Shown: positions 1 to 7,272 of the stretch, piece by piece
How positions within the stretch are numbered: position 1 is the stretch's first letter
How the letters are laid out: every line of letters begins with the position of its first letter
Source: Pedosphaera sp.
Lineage (GTDB): Bacteria; Verrucomicrobiota; Verrucomicrobiia; Limisphaerales; UBA9464
Assembly (NCBI GenBank): GCA_009695405.1
Contig: SIAZ01000158.1
Location: 1-8,563, forward strand
DNA: 8,563 nt
Direction: 5' to 3'
Position numbers and translations under genes: made by a program
The notes under the pieces: generated by a model
Told to the model about the DNA's origin: nothing
Seen by the model: the letters and a program-made list of their open reading frames with translations, nothing else
Database searches by the model: none

Positions 1-2
1 TT

Positions 3-101
3 GAGAGTCCCGAGCTTTTGAATTCAGTGATTAGCAGTTGGATTTCAGCAAGACCACGCCGCTTCCGAGACGGTTTAATTGAGTTCATTCGCTCAGGCTA
101 A
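3..101 (+). CDS. Possible C-terminal end of a gene entering from the left edge (partial)
   Basis: The frame beginning at base 3 is open from the window edge to a TAA at 99-101, giving 32 residues that read ESPELLNSVISSW, then ISARPRRFRDGLIEFIRSG. The alternation of hydrophobic and charged residues looks like a real amphipathic helical C-terminus, and the stop is followed by a gene-poor stretch as expected after a gene end. I do not recognise the family. An open frame of this length reaching the edge can occur by chance, so the call rests on composition alone and is tentative. Confidence 0.35.
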   Translation, partial: ESPELLNSVISSWISARPRRFRDGLIEFIRSG

Positions 102-335
102 ACCCAAGGAAGGCGAATTGGGAACCATGGGGTTCGGCGTACGCTTACCGTTAAGTGGATGCCAGCGAAGAAGTGAACCAAGCTGGAGCGGAAAGTAGGC
201 TTAGCTCAAACTCCAGCCATCAAAATTTTCGGGATAAATCTCAAAATCAGGTAAGACTTCCAATCCCTGAATTATGACCGATTTTATGCTGGGGTAGGTT
301 TATCGTAGCGAAGGCCTAATGATTAAAGCCCCGAC
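102..335. other. Gene-poor intergenic stretch
   Basis: I find no convincing coding frame on either strand. The ATG at 127 opens only 23 codons before a TAG, and the frame continuing after the 99-101 stop closes within about 25 codons. No strong promoter, terminator hairpin with a T tract, tRNA or tandem repeat is visible. It sits between a possible gene end and two mobile-element remnants, so it is probably eroded accessory DNA. Confidence 0.5.
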
Positions 336-727
336 ATGTTTAAAGGGTTGATCGCTGAGGGCTCCGGCAACCCAGCGATTTCGATTCAGTCCGCCCACCC
401 AACACCCCTAGAGCCCTCGGGTCAATTGACCCTCAGCGTCAATAATTACAATCCGTTGCTCATCGTTTATCAGGATGAGGAGCACCAGCAGCTTCTGGTC
501 TACTACGGCTTTGAAATCATCGAGAACGTCCCCGACGATACTCAGGCCGCAAGCTATAACTGGCTGTTAAGGTGCCTCTATACGAGCGGGGCCAAATCCG
601 CTCGTTGTGTAAGATGTTTACCCTCGATCCTAAAATACTGCGTCGCTACGGGAGTTCGGTCGCCTGCTCCGTGAAATCAAGATTTCTCTCGGTCTATTTT
701 ATCAAGGCAATCTCAGGGGATTTTTAG
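336..727 (+). pseudogene. Frameshifted remnant of a putative helix-turn-helix (mobile-element type) protein
   Basis: An ATG at 336 opens a frame whose residues about 35-75 look genuine, with NNYNPLLIVYQDEEHQ and then YYGFEIIENVPDDTQ. After about residue 80 this frame turns Cys/Arg-rich and implausible, ending at 674. The -1 frame is closed upstream by a TAA at 557-559 but from about 563-575 reads LYERGQIRSLCKMFTLDPK then ILRRYG, which has the spacing of a helix-turn-helix with a Leu-Asp-Pro-Lys recognition-helix lead-in. It runs to a TAG at 725-727. The simplest reading is one ancestral gene that lost a base near 560-575. The second half (after about 660) loses any family look, so the remnant is probably also truncated. 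The arrangement resembles N-termini of transposase-like proteins as I recall them, but the family is not certain. No ribosome binding site is evident before 336. Confidence 0.4.
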
Positions 728-1248
728 TGCTCCATTAGAAGACTATCAGTGCGGACAGAGTTACTCAGGCGGTTTAAGGCTTCTGGACCTGTGGAAATGA
801 AAGTGCCCACATCCTGACCGCAAGTGGCACGTTGGAGTAGTCGAGAAAGAACACTTTGAAGCTCGGACCAATGAAGGCGACGGAAGCGTCGAATCGTTGC
901 AGCATCTGGTAAATCTCCGGCGCACAGATAGCGAAGGTCCTTGGATCGACAACATCCATCCTCGATATCTTGTGAAGAGTAGAGTCCTCGAGCATACGAG
1001 TAGGCTAGAAGCGTAAAAAGCATCCGAGTTGGGAAAGTATCAGGTTGGATTCCGGCGCTGAAGTTGACAGCGTCTAAGCGGACATCGGCGGTGGCTTCTA
1101 GAGCGAAACTCATCAGATTCACTGCGCCGACCCACTCAGCGAGGTCTGTGGGAAACGCAGTGGAGCCGACAGGTGCCGTGCTTTTTTCTCGTGTCACATC
1201 TCTCTTATCTTTCTCACATGTTACAGGTTTATGACAACGATGTGACAT
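724..1248 (-). CDS. Truncated transposase, N-terminal DUF772-type region only
   Basis: The 174-residue product has an N-terminal lead of about 70 mostly polar residues, then at 74-140 the pattern of the DUF772 region found at the N-terminus of IS1182/IS5-like transposases: TRMLFTLLAYSYARGLYSS, a run corresponding to the usual 'R.IE..C....' segment (QDIEDGCCRSKDLRYLCAG), and DLPDAATIRRFRRLH, matching the usual 'PDH.TI.RFR..H'. Complete relatives are roughly 400-550 residues and carry a DDE catalytic core after this point. Here the frame stops 34 residues after residue 140, with a dissimilar Ser/Arg-rich tail and no DDE residues. It is therefore very unlikely to be an active transposase. It is convergent with the frameshifted remnant at 336-727 and their ends overlap by 4 bases, suggesting layered insertions and deletions. 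I saw no terminal inverted repeats that would define an intact element. Confidence 0.6.
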   Translation of the reverse strand: MSHRCHKPVTCEKDKRDVTREKSTAPVGSTAFPTDLAEWVGAVNLMSFALEATADVRLDAVNFSAGIQPDTFPTRMLFTLLAYSYARGLYSSQDIEDGCCRSKDLRYLCAGDLPDAATIRRFRRLHWSELQSVLSRLLQRATCGQDVGTFISTGPEALNRLSNSVRTDSLLMEH

Positions 1249-1377
1249 CTTAGAAAGTCTTTGACCTGTTTTGAGGGCGGGGATTGCTGATCAACACTGC
1301 TCGAAGGAAATCCATTCACAGAGTTCAGATTCCAACGCCCTCATGTGGTGAGTAGCAAAGCGACGTTTTCTTTAATT

Positions 1378-1401
1378 AGGTCTCGTTTACACTAGAGACC
1401 T
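1378..1401 (-). terminator. Small hairpin spanning the alaS stop codon (weak terminator candidate)
   Basis: A perfect 7-base inverted repeat, AGGTCTC at 1378-1384 and GAGACCT at 1395-1401, flanks a 10-base loop that contains the alaS stop codon at 1387-1389. On the minus strand the stem is followed by AATTAAAGAAAACG, not a U tract, so it is not a standard intrinsic terminator. Seven-base stems of this kind are expected a few times by chance in a window this size. Only its position at the end of alaS makes it worth noting. The remaining gap from 1249 to 1377 shows no other signal. Confidence 0.2.
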
Positions 1402-4119
1402 CACCTGAGAGAGTGCCGCATCGAGTTGGGATGGATCTTTGCCGCCGCCTCGAGCGTTATCCGGTTTGCCACCGCCTTTGCCGCCCACAAGGGGTGCGAT
1501 CATTTGGATGATTTTTCCAGCTTGAATTTTGGGCGTGAACTGAGGAGTGACGGCGGCGACCAAGGCCACTGTACCGTTGTGATGTCCACCGAGAACAATA
1601 AGCCCTTGAAACTGTGATTTAAGGGAGTCGACGATGTTTTGCAGGGTGTCGCCATCGGCGCTACCGAGGTTTGCGACGATCATCGGTGTGCCATTGACAA
1701 TCTCAGCCCCAGCGATGAGATCGAAGGCGCGGGCGGAAGCTTCCCGTTGAGCCGCCGCCTTAAGATTCTTTTCTAACTCGCGGGAGTGAGCCAGTAGCGC
1801 GTCCAGTTTTTTCTCCAGTTCACCCAGTGGCGTATTTAATTTGGAAGCGAACGAACGAATCAAGGATTCATCGCTCCGAGCCTTGTCGAAGGCTGGGAGG
1901 CCAGCAATCGCTTCGATACGTCGGACCCCAGCGGCCACAGCTGATTCGGCTAAAATTCGGAACAAGCCGATCTCACCCGTCGATCGGGTGTGGGTACCGC
2001 CGCAAAGCTCCATAGAGTAACCATCGAGAGCCTGACTCATGCCGCCAATCTGAACAACGCGGACAATATCGCCGTATTTATCGCCGAAGAATTGCATCAC
2101 CTCCTTGCGCGATTTAACCTCAGAATGTGGCACCTCGGCCCAACTGACGCTGGCATTCTCGAGGATGCGTTCATTTACTAATTTCTCAATATCGGCGACC
2201 TGCTGTACGGAGAGGGGAGCATTATTGAAATCGAAGGTTAGCTTGTCAGGCGTGACATTGGATCCCTTTTGCGAAGCATCGTGACTGACCACTTCATGTA
2301 ACGCCCAATGGAGGAGGTGGGTGACAGTGTGATGACGTTCAATGGCTCGTCGTCGATGAGCATCGACACGGAGAGCGACCTGTGAACCGAGGTTTGGGCT
2401 GTCGCCGCCCTCGATAAAGTGAAGCCAAGTTGTGCCTGATTTTTGGGTCGTGGCGATCCGCCAAAGTTGACCAGAACCAATAAGCTCGCCAGTATCTCCG
2501 ACTTGGCCACCCATTTCGGCGTAACAGACAGATTTATCCAAAATCACCGCCGTTCGATCCTTAAGTTCGACCACTTCCAGCACCTGAGCGGAGGTTTCTA
2601 GTAGGTCATAGCCGATAAACGGGGTGGGCGTCTTTGTTTCAATTTGAGAGAGTTCAATGACCTGTTTCTTTTGGGAAGCACGGGCCATCGACTTCTGTTG
2701 TTCCATAAGGGATTGGAAGCCGTCGACATCAACCGAGAGTCCACGCTCGCGCGCCATCAGTTGAGTAAGGTCGAGAGGGAACCCTTGTTCGTCGTAGAGT
2801 TTGAAAGCGCAGGCGCCTGATATATTGCCAGCGGCAACCGCCTCGTTGAAGAGGACGATTCCGCGGTCGAGAGTCCGATTAAAAGCTTCCTCCTCTCGTT
2901 TGAGGACGTCTTTGACCTGCTGTTGACGCGTTCGAATTTCGGGAAAGACGTTGCCCATAGTCTGAGCAAGGATATCAACAAGTTTGTAAAAGAAGGGTTC
3001 ACGAAATCCGAGAGTGCGCCCGTATTTAACCGCACGGCGGAGAATGCGACGGAGGACGTAGTTGCGATCGCTATTGCCCGGTTGAATACCGTCTGCGATT
3101 GCAAAGCTGAGGGTGCGAATGTGGTCAGCGATGACGCGAAAGGCGACATCTTCCCGCTCTTGGACGGTATCTCCAGTGCTGCCACTTTTAGGTAACGTTG
3201 ATCCGTATTGTTTTCCGCTGAGCTTTTCAATTTCGTCAAAAATTGGTCGAAATATATCAGTTTCGTAGTTTGATATTTTGGCGTTTTCGAAGTCAGTCAG
3301 GCCCTTGGTCCCTTGAATAATCGAGGTAACTCGTTCGAAGCCCATACCGGTATCGACATGTTGAGCTGGAAGTGAGGTGAAGGTTCCATCGGGATTGGCA
3401 CTATATTGGATGAAGACATTATTCCAGATTTCGATACAGCGAGAGTCTGACCCGTTGACCAGAGTTGCGCCGGAGGCTTGTGTTTCAGAATTAGTTTCAC
3501 GAGGGCCAGGGCGGAGATCCACGTGAATTTCAGTGCAGGGGCCACAGGGCCCGGTCTCACCCATCATCCAAAAATTATCTTTCTTGCCGCCATTAACGAT
3601 ATGGATGGAAGGATCGAGGCCCGCGGCGCGAAATTTAGTTGCCCAAAGTTCCCATGCCTCTTGATCGCGATCGGCTGGATCATTTTTGGCGGCGTTGGGT
3701 TGGTATATTGTCGCGTAGACGCGGTGAGGAGGGAACTTCCAGACATCGATGACGAGTTCCCATGCCCAATCGATAGCGTCTTGTTTAAAGTAATCACCAA
3801 AAGACCAATTCCCCAACATTTCAAAAAAGGTATGGTGATAGGTATCGAGCCCGACGTCATCGAGATCGTTGTGTTTGCCCCCAGCCCGGATGCATTTTTG
3901 AGTATCGGCAGCGCGGGAATCAAGTGATGGAAGAGCACCGCCCCAGCGGGAGACATCGGCTTTTCGTTCACCAAGAAAAATAGGGACGAATTGATTCATC
4001 CCAGCATTGGTGAATAGCAAGTTTGGGCTGTCCGGCATCAGACTGGAGCTAGGGACGATGGTGTGTTGTTTGGACCTGAAGAAGTCCAGGAACGATTGGC
4101 GGATCTGAGCGGACGTCAT
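1387..4119 (-). CDS. alaS: Alanyl-tRNA synthetase
   Basis: Cytoplasmic class II synthetase that charges tRNA-Ala using ATP and hydrolyses mischarged Ser/Gly-tRNA-Ala. The 910-residue length is normal for a full protein (about 870-900). Aminoacylation core: residues 34-41 (LLFTNAGM), 75-86 (QKCIRAGGKHND), 95-112 (HHTFFEMLGNWSFGDYFK), 181-199 (DNFWMMGETGPCGPCTEIH), and class II motif 3 region 255-264 (VDTGMGFERV). The tRNA-recognition helices follow at about 325-375 (VIADHIRTLSFAIADG, NYVLRRILRRAVKYGR). The editing domain carries AEMGGQVGDTG at 534-544 and zinc ligands in HTVTH (His597, His601) and CGGTH (Cys706, His710). A coiled-coil-like segment at about 761-795 leads to the C-Ala domain with GGKGGGKPDNARGGGKDPSQLD at 879-900. 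All key residues are present, so it should be active. The ATG at 4117-4119 gives the canonical N-terminus, although no clear Shine-Dalgarno precedes it. It stands alone, transcribed away from the sensor kinase gene. Confidence 0.98.
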   Translation of the reverse strand: MTSAQIRQSFLDFFRSKQHTIVPSSSLMPDSPNLLFTNAGMNQFVPIFLGERKADVSRWGGALPSLDSRAADTQKCIRAGGKHNDLDDVGLDTYHHTFFEMLGNWSFGDYFKQDAIDWAWELVIDVWKFPPHRVYATIYQPNAAKNDPADRDQEAWELWATKFRAAGLDPSIHIVNGGKKDNFWMMGETGPCGPCTEIHVDLRPGPRETNSETQASGATLVNGSDSRCIEIWNNVFIQYSANPDGTFTSLPAQHVDTGMGFERVTSIIQGTKGLTDFENAKISNYETDIFRPIFDEIEKLSGKQYGSTLPKSGSTGDTVQEREDVAFRVIADHIRTLSFAIADGIQPGNSDRNYVLRRILRRAVKYGRTLGFREPFFYKLVDILAQTMGNVFPEIRTRQQQVKDVLKREEEAFNRTLDRGIVLFNEAVAAGNISGACAFKLYDEQGFPLDLTQLMARERGLSVDVDGFQSLMEQQKSMARASQKKQVIELSQIETKTPTPFIGYDLLETSAQVLEVVELKDRTAVILDKSVCYAEMGGQVGDTGELIGSGQLWRIATTQKSGTTWLHFIEGGDSPNLGSQVALRVDAHRRRAIERHHTVTHLLHWALHEVVSHDASQKGSNVTPDKLTFDFNNAPLSVQQVADIEKLVNERILENASVSWAEVPHSEVKSRKEVMQFFGDKYGDIVRVVQIGGMSQALDGYSMELCGGTHTRSTGEIGLFRILAESAVAAGVRRIEAIAGLPAFDKARSDESLIRSFASKLNTPLGELEKKLDALLAHSRELEKNLKAAAQREASARAFDLIAGAEIVNGTPMIVANLGSADGDTLQNIVDSLKSQFQGLIVLGGHHNGTVALVAAVTPQFTPKIQAGKIIQMIAPLVGGKGGGKPDNARGGGKDPSQLDAALSQVRSLV

Positions 4120-4314
4120 TTTAAAGTGGTTTAAGCGGGATCAGCCACCGACTAGCCCCGCCGCGACACAGTGGCCCGCCGGCAGAGGCAGGGACAGTGT
4201 GGGTGACAAAGGTTAAAGGTGGAACGAAACCGAATGAGGAAGTTAAATGAAAACGGGTGAAGCGGGCGAGGGTGAAGTTCGCTTGGTGAGCTAACAGGTC
4301 AGCGGTATCACACG
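4120..4314. promoter_or_regulatory. Divergent intergenic region between alaS and the sensor gene
   Basis: This 195-base gap separates two divergent genes and must hold promoters for both, but I cannot place convincing -35/-10 boxes on either strand. A GGGTGAAG direct repeat occurs at 4255-4262 and 4270-4277 (15-base period), with a further GGGTGA at 4201-4206. This could be a regulator site or just purine-rich sequence. The leader of alaS contains a GC-rich stretch around 4155-4190 but no clear T-box features, which would also be unusual outside Gram-positive lineages. Confidence 0.35.
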
Positions 4315-4722
4315 ATGAAGTCGCTTCTTATTTCTGTAATTCGGCAGTCGACAAAGAGCTTTAATTTTAAGTATCTTATTAATATAAGTATCAAATTTCA
4401 CCATGTTAAGCGTCAAGCCATTCTCTGGGTAGCGATCCCAGCGGTATTGGTCGTTGGGGTGATCTTTGGCGTGTTAGTCTCCGCATTTGGCCAAAAGCAC
4501 GCCATTTTCCTAGATAATTTACATTGGACAATCTCCCAGATTACTGCAGCAATACTCGCGTGGATCGGGTTTCGATTTGCGCCGAAAGAGGATCGAAAGA
4601 CGCTGTGGTGGTTTGCTAGTGGTTTCACACTTCTGGCACTTGGGCAGGTCAGTTCGTGTATCGAATTGGCAACAGGAAGGGGGCAGTATCCGAGTTCCTC
4701 CGATTTTTATATCTGTGCCTAG
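4315..4722 (+). CDS. N-terminal membrane fragment of the sensor kinase (first frame)
   Basis: 135 residues, ending in an out-of-frame ICA tail and a TAG just after the five-T run at 4704-4708. Residues 1-33 are basic and polar. Three membrane helices are visible at about 36-58 (ILWVAIPAVLVVGVIFGVL), 70-88 (HWTISQITAAILAWIGFRF) and 97-119 (LWWFASGFTLLALGQV). The lysine/arginine-rich loop APKEDRKT at 89-96 lies between helices two and three. The conserved-looking phrase GQYPSSSDF before the shift resembles the 'P(S/F)P(S)xxD' loop that precedes a helix in several multi-pass bacterial sensory modules, as I recall them. I do not recognise the domain by name. The ATG at 4315 is the first in frame; the upstream AGGTCAGCGG is only a weak ribosome-binding match. 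Confidence 0.55.
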   Translation: MKSLLISVIRQSTKSFNFKYLINISIKFHHVKRQAILWVAIPAVLVVGVIFGVLVSAFGQKHAIFLDNLHWTISQITAAILAWIGFRFAPKEDRKTLWWFASGFTLLALGQVSSCIELATGRGQYPSSSDFYICA

Positions 4723-5360
4723 GGCCTTGTTTAACCGTGAGGTTTATTCAGGCCATTTGCCGCCATTTAGATGCAGTCTATTTCCGGATAGCACTGATGG
4801 ATATTGCCTCGGCCTCGCTCGTTGCACTCACCTGTACTTTGGCCTTATCGGCGAACCGCGCTGGCAACATAGGGGAGCTGGAATGGGCGGTTAGGATCAT
4901 TGATACAGTGGGGATTATGGCGGCATTGAGTAGTTTAATTTTAGTGGTTCCGACACTTTCTTTGAAGCTAGAGTGGTGGCTGGTTAGCTTCCTCGGGCTT
5001 TTGATAGTCGCTTCGACTAATTGGCTTTATTGGAATATAAGTTCTTTCAGAGGAACACCTCTAGACGGAACCATTTTCAATAGCATTTTGACGGTCATGA
5101 CTTTGGGGTTGGGGTTGATTTGCACGGAGTGGCGAGTAGTAGTTAGTGAGCAAGCTGCAGTAAGAAAAAACTACCAATCTTTTCTGCGAGCTTTTCCGAT
5201 GTTGATGACAGTGTTGATTGCGGTAACGGTTGCTTTGCACTGGTCGAATCCGGTGCCTAATTTTCGGGAAAAGATCCTAACAGGAATGGGGGGGCTTGGT
5301 GTTGGTGATGGCCTTTCTGCGACAGAGTCTGGGTTTAGTGGCGAGGGACAGATTGATTGA
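4656..5360 (+). CDS. Middle membrane fragment of the sensor kinase (second frame)
   Basis: The frame is open from an ATG at 4656 to 5360, but its authentic part runs from about 4707 to 5290. The first 17 residues overlap the preceding fragment out of frame, and the last 22 (GVGDGLSATESGFSGEGQID) are a frameshifted Gly/Ser-rich tail. Between them are about six membrane helices, at residues 18-32, 50-66, 81-99, 108-125, 140-157 and 180-195, plus the start of another at 207. A charged segment, EWRVVVSEQAAVRKNYQSF, at 158-176 probably forms a cytoplasmic loop or linker. Alone, this fragment has no recognisable function. It is best read as the central part of the ten-helix sensor domain. Confidence 0.5.
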   Translation: MYRIGNRKGAVSEFLRFLYLCLGPCLTVRFIQAICRHLDAVYFRIALMDIASASLVALTCTLALSANRAGNIGELEWAVRIIDTVGIMAALSSLILVVPTLSLKLEWWLVSFLGLLIVASTNWLYWNISSFRGTPLDGTIFNSILTVMTLGLGLICTEWRVVVSEQAAVRKNYQSFLRAFPMLMTVLIAVTVALHWSNPVPNFREKILTGMGGLGVGDGLSATESGFSGEGQID

Positions 5361-7272
5361 GGAGCAGCGGTTGGCAGGTGAGAGTGTGCGTATCTTTCGG
5401 ACACTTTTTGAGGCATCGCCCTTGGCAATTCTACTGTTGGAGTCGGGGCGAGTGGTTGATTGCAATCCGGCGGTCGTTGTTTTGTTAGGGAAGCAACGAA
5501 CGGATTTGTTGGGCACGAGGCTTGAAGGGTGCTTTCCGCCGATACAATCTGATGGACAAGAGTCAATGAAACGGTGGGCGGATCAGTGTGAGGGCGGCCG
5601 AATGCTGATACCCCAACAGTCTGAGTGGTGCTTAAATCATCCCATTTCGGGGGCGATAGAATGCGAGGTGTCGTTTAATCGAGTGATTGGAGTTCGGGGT
5701 TCTTTAGTTCAGGTTATTCTTCAGGATATCACCGCTAGGAAACGGTTTGAAATACAGCTTAAGGAAAGTGAAGAACGGTTTCTCAGCGCCTTTGAGAGTA
5801 GCCCGGCCCTGGCCGCTATACTGACCTTTGAAGGAGTTTTTCTAAATGTAAACCAAGCGTTTCTGAGGATGCTGGGCTTTGAACTTCAGGAGATTTCCCA
5901 ACAGAATTTTGATGACTTGAAACTGTGGGTGAACGCGCGGGAGCAAGCGCGACTTTCTGAAGCCCTTGCCTCGGCCTCTGCCCGTAATCTGGAATGTCAG
6001 GTGCGGGCAAAGGATGGTAGCATCCGGACGCTCCTCGTTTCCACAGAGCGGCTGAATGTCGCCGGTCAGTTTAATCTCTTGATGGTTGCTTTGGACATCA
6101 GTCAAAGGGTCCAGTTGGAGAGCCAATTACGGCGCAGAAAAACCTTGGAATCAGTCGGACTGCTCTCTGGGGGACTCGCCCATGACTTGAACAACATCTT
6201 GGGGGTAATTATGGGAAATGCGCAACTGGCGCAGATGGATCTGCCGATAGAGCATTCCGTGAATCAATCCATGCGCGAAATTTTGCAAGCCTCTGAACGG
6301 GCCGTCTTGCTCATGCGGCAGCTTACGGATTTTGCACGACCGCAGTCTTTGGGGCAACGGTCTCTTGAATTGAGCACCGCACTGAAAGAGACTTTGCAAC
6401 TTTTGCAGTCAGCTTTCCCAGTCACCATTACTTTGCGATTGGAAATTAAAGAACCCTTACCCGTCGTTCTCGGTAATGAAAATCAGCTGAAAGAGGTTCT
6501 CGTGAATCTGGCTACGAATGCTCGGCAAGCGATAGAGTCGCAGTTAGGAAATATCCTCATTTCGGCAGAGTCTCATGTTATAGAGGCATCGGATGTACTT
6601 CAACTTTACGGCCTAGGTCCGGGGCGGTATCTTCGGTTAAAGGTGACTGATGACGGAAAGGGAATGGATCCGGAAATGCTCCAGCATATTTTCGATCCCT
6701 TTTTTACGACCCGAGCTCCTGGTCTTGGGAGCGGGATGGGATTACCGACCGTGTACGGTATAGTTCAGAGCCATCAAGGGGTAATTATCGCACGAAGTTC
6801 TCTAGGGCACGGGGCAACATTTGAAATTATGATTCCTGAAGAAAATCGAGAAGTTAGGGTTACTTCTCAAGCGAGCAGTAAATACCCAATGGGCGCAGGA
6901 CAGTTCATTTTTTATATCGATGACGAGACATCTTTAGTGAGTGTCGCGACGATTTTATTGGGGCGGCTTGGGTATGGTGTTCAAGGATTTACTAACCCAC
7001 AAACTGCGCTCGAGGCTTTGAGGGTAGCTCCCTCTGTGTGCCAAGCGGTGATCACTGATTTAACCATGCCGAACTTGTCAGGATTAAATTTGGCGGTCGA
7101 AATTTTGAAAATTTGCCCTGATATGCCGATTCTATTGAGTACTGGTATTTTTTCAGAGGAACTACTGATTCAAGCGCAGGAAATCGGTATTCGAGCTGTT
7201 ATTTCAAAGCCTCATACGATTGAGGAATTAGCGTCCAACGTTTACTCTCTCTTCCAACCGTTCAAAAAATGA
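5296..7272 (+). CDS. Hybrid sensor histidine kinase, PAS-PAS-HisKA-HATPase-receiver (third frame, soluble part)
   Basis: Autophosphorylating kinase that would pass phosphate to a receiver. From TTG at 5296 it has 658 residues; ATG at 5308 is an alternative. The start is artificial if the upstream frameshift is an error. Residues 1-17 are the end of a membrane helix. PAS-like domain one is about 33-150 (FEASPLAILLLESGRVVDCNP, ending DITARKR), two about 160-275 (ESSPALAAI, FLNVNQAFLRMLGF, ending DISQRVQLE). The H box GGLAHDLNNILGVIMGNAQL has the phosphorylated His at 296, an NtrB/FixL-like type. ATPase: N box VLVNLATNARQAI (Asn408), G1 DDGKGM 452-457, F box IFDPFFTT 465-472, G2 GLGSGMGL 476-483, G3 GHGATF. 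Receiver 536-655: acidic Asp542/Asp543, phosphoacceptor Asp588 (ITDLTMPNLSG), Ser615, Lys638 before Pro639. All catalytic residues are present. The stop overlaps the next gene's start, indicating coupled expression. Confidence 0.93.
   Translation: MVLVMAFLRQSLGLVARDRLIEEQRLAGESVRIFRTLFEASPLAILLLESGRVVDCNPAVVVLLGKQRTDLLGTRLEGCFPPIQSDGQESMKRWADQCEGGRMLIPQQSEWCLNHPISGAIECEVSFNRVIGVRGSLVQVILQDITARKRFEIQLKESEERFLSAFESSPALAAILTFEGVFLNVNQAFLRMLGFELQEISQQNFDDLKLWVNAREQARLSEALASASARNLECQVRAKDGSIRTLLVSTERLNVAGQFNLLMVALDISQRVQLESQLRRRKTLESVGLLSGGLAHDLNNILGVIMGNAQLAQMDLPIEHSVNQSMREILQASERAVLLMRQLTDFARPQSLGQRSLELSTALKETLQLLQSAFPVTITLRLEIKEPLPVVLGNENQLKEVLVNLATNARQAIESQLGNILISAESHVIEASDVLQLYGLGPGRYLRLKVTDDGKGMDPEMLQHIFDPFFTTRAPGLGSGMGLPTVYGIVQSHQGVIIARSSLGHGATFEIMIPEENREVRVTSQASSKYPMGAGQFIFYIDDETSLVSVATILLGRLGYGVQGFTNPQTALEALRVAPSVCQAVITDLTMPNLSGLNLAVEILKICPDMPILLSTGIFSEELLIQAQEIGIRAVISKPHTIEELASNVYSLFQPFKK

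Larger units (their letters stand above)
4315..7272 (+). pseudogene. Reconstructed full-length membrane hybrid sensor histidine kinase, interrupted by two single-base frameshifts
   Basis: Three overlapping frames join into one 985-residue protein. Frame one (from 4315) reads well to PSSSDF; adding one T to the five-T run at 4704-4708 continues smoothly into LYLCLGPCLTVRF. That frame reads well to ILTGMGG; removing one G from the seven-G run at 5288-5294 continues into LVLVMAFLRQSLGLVARD, completing a membrane helix. The -1 and +1 changes cancel, so the first and last parts share a frame. Reconstructed order: basic N-terminus 1-33, about ten membrane helices to about residue 345, two PAS-like domains, kinase core with His623, receiver with Asp915. 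Either the indels are homopolymer sequencing errors, and the gene is intact, or the membrane half has been lost in this lineage. Programmed frameshifting twice is less likely. The separate fragments are described individually. Confidence 0.75.

Noticed and set aside
1192..1247. Nine-base inverted repeat TGTCACATC / GATGTGACA separated by 38 bases
   Set aside because: It falls within the start of the truncated transposase frame, and repeats of this length at such spacing are expected by chance in a window of this size. It does not bracket an element.
2757..3239. 160-residue frame on the minus strand inside alaS, and other long frames on both strands there
   Set aside because: They overlap a complete, motif-rich alaS, have Ser/Thr-rich shadow composition and no recognisable domain.
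4700..4715. Programmed -1 frameshifting at the T run in the sensor gene
   Set aside because: The in-frame bases do not form a full X XXY YYZ slippery heptamer, and a second, opposite shift would also be needed at 5288-5294. Two homopolymer indels explain the data more simply.
5171..5566. 131-residue minus-strand frame across the kinase junction
   Set aside because: It is an antisense shadow of the sensor gene, Pro/Thr-rich with no motif.
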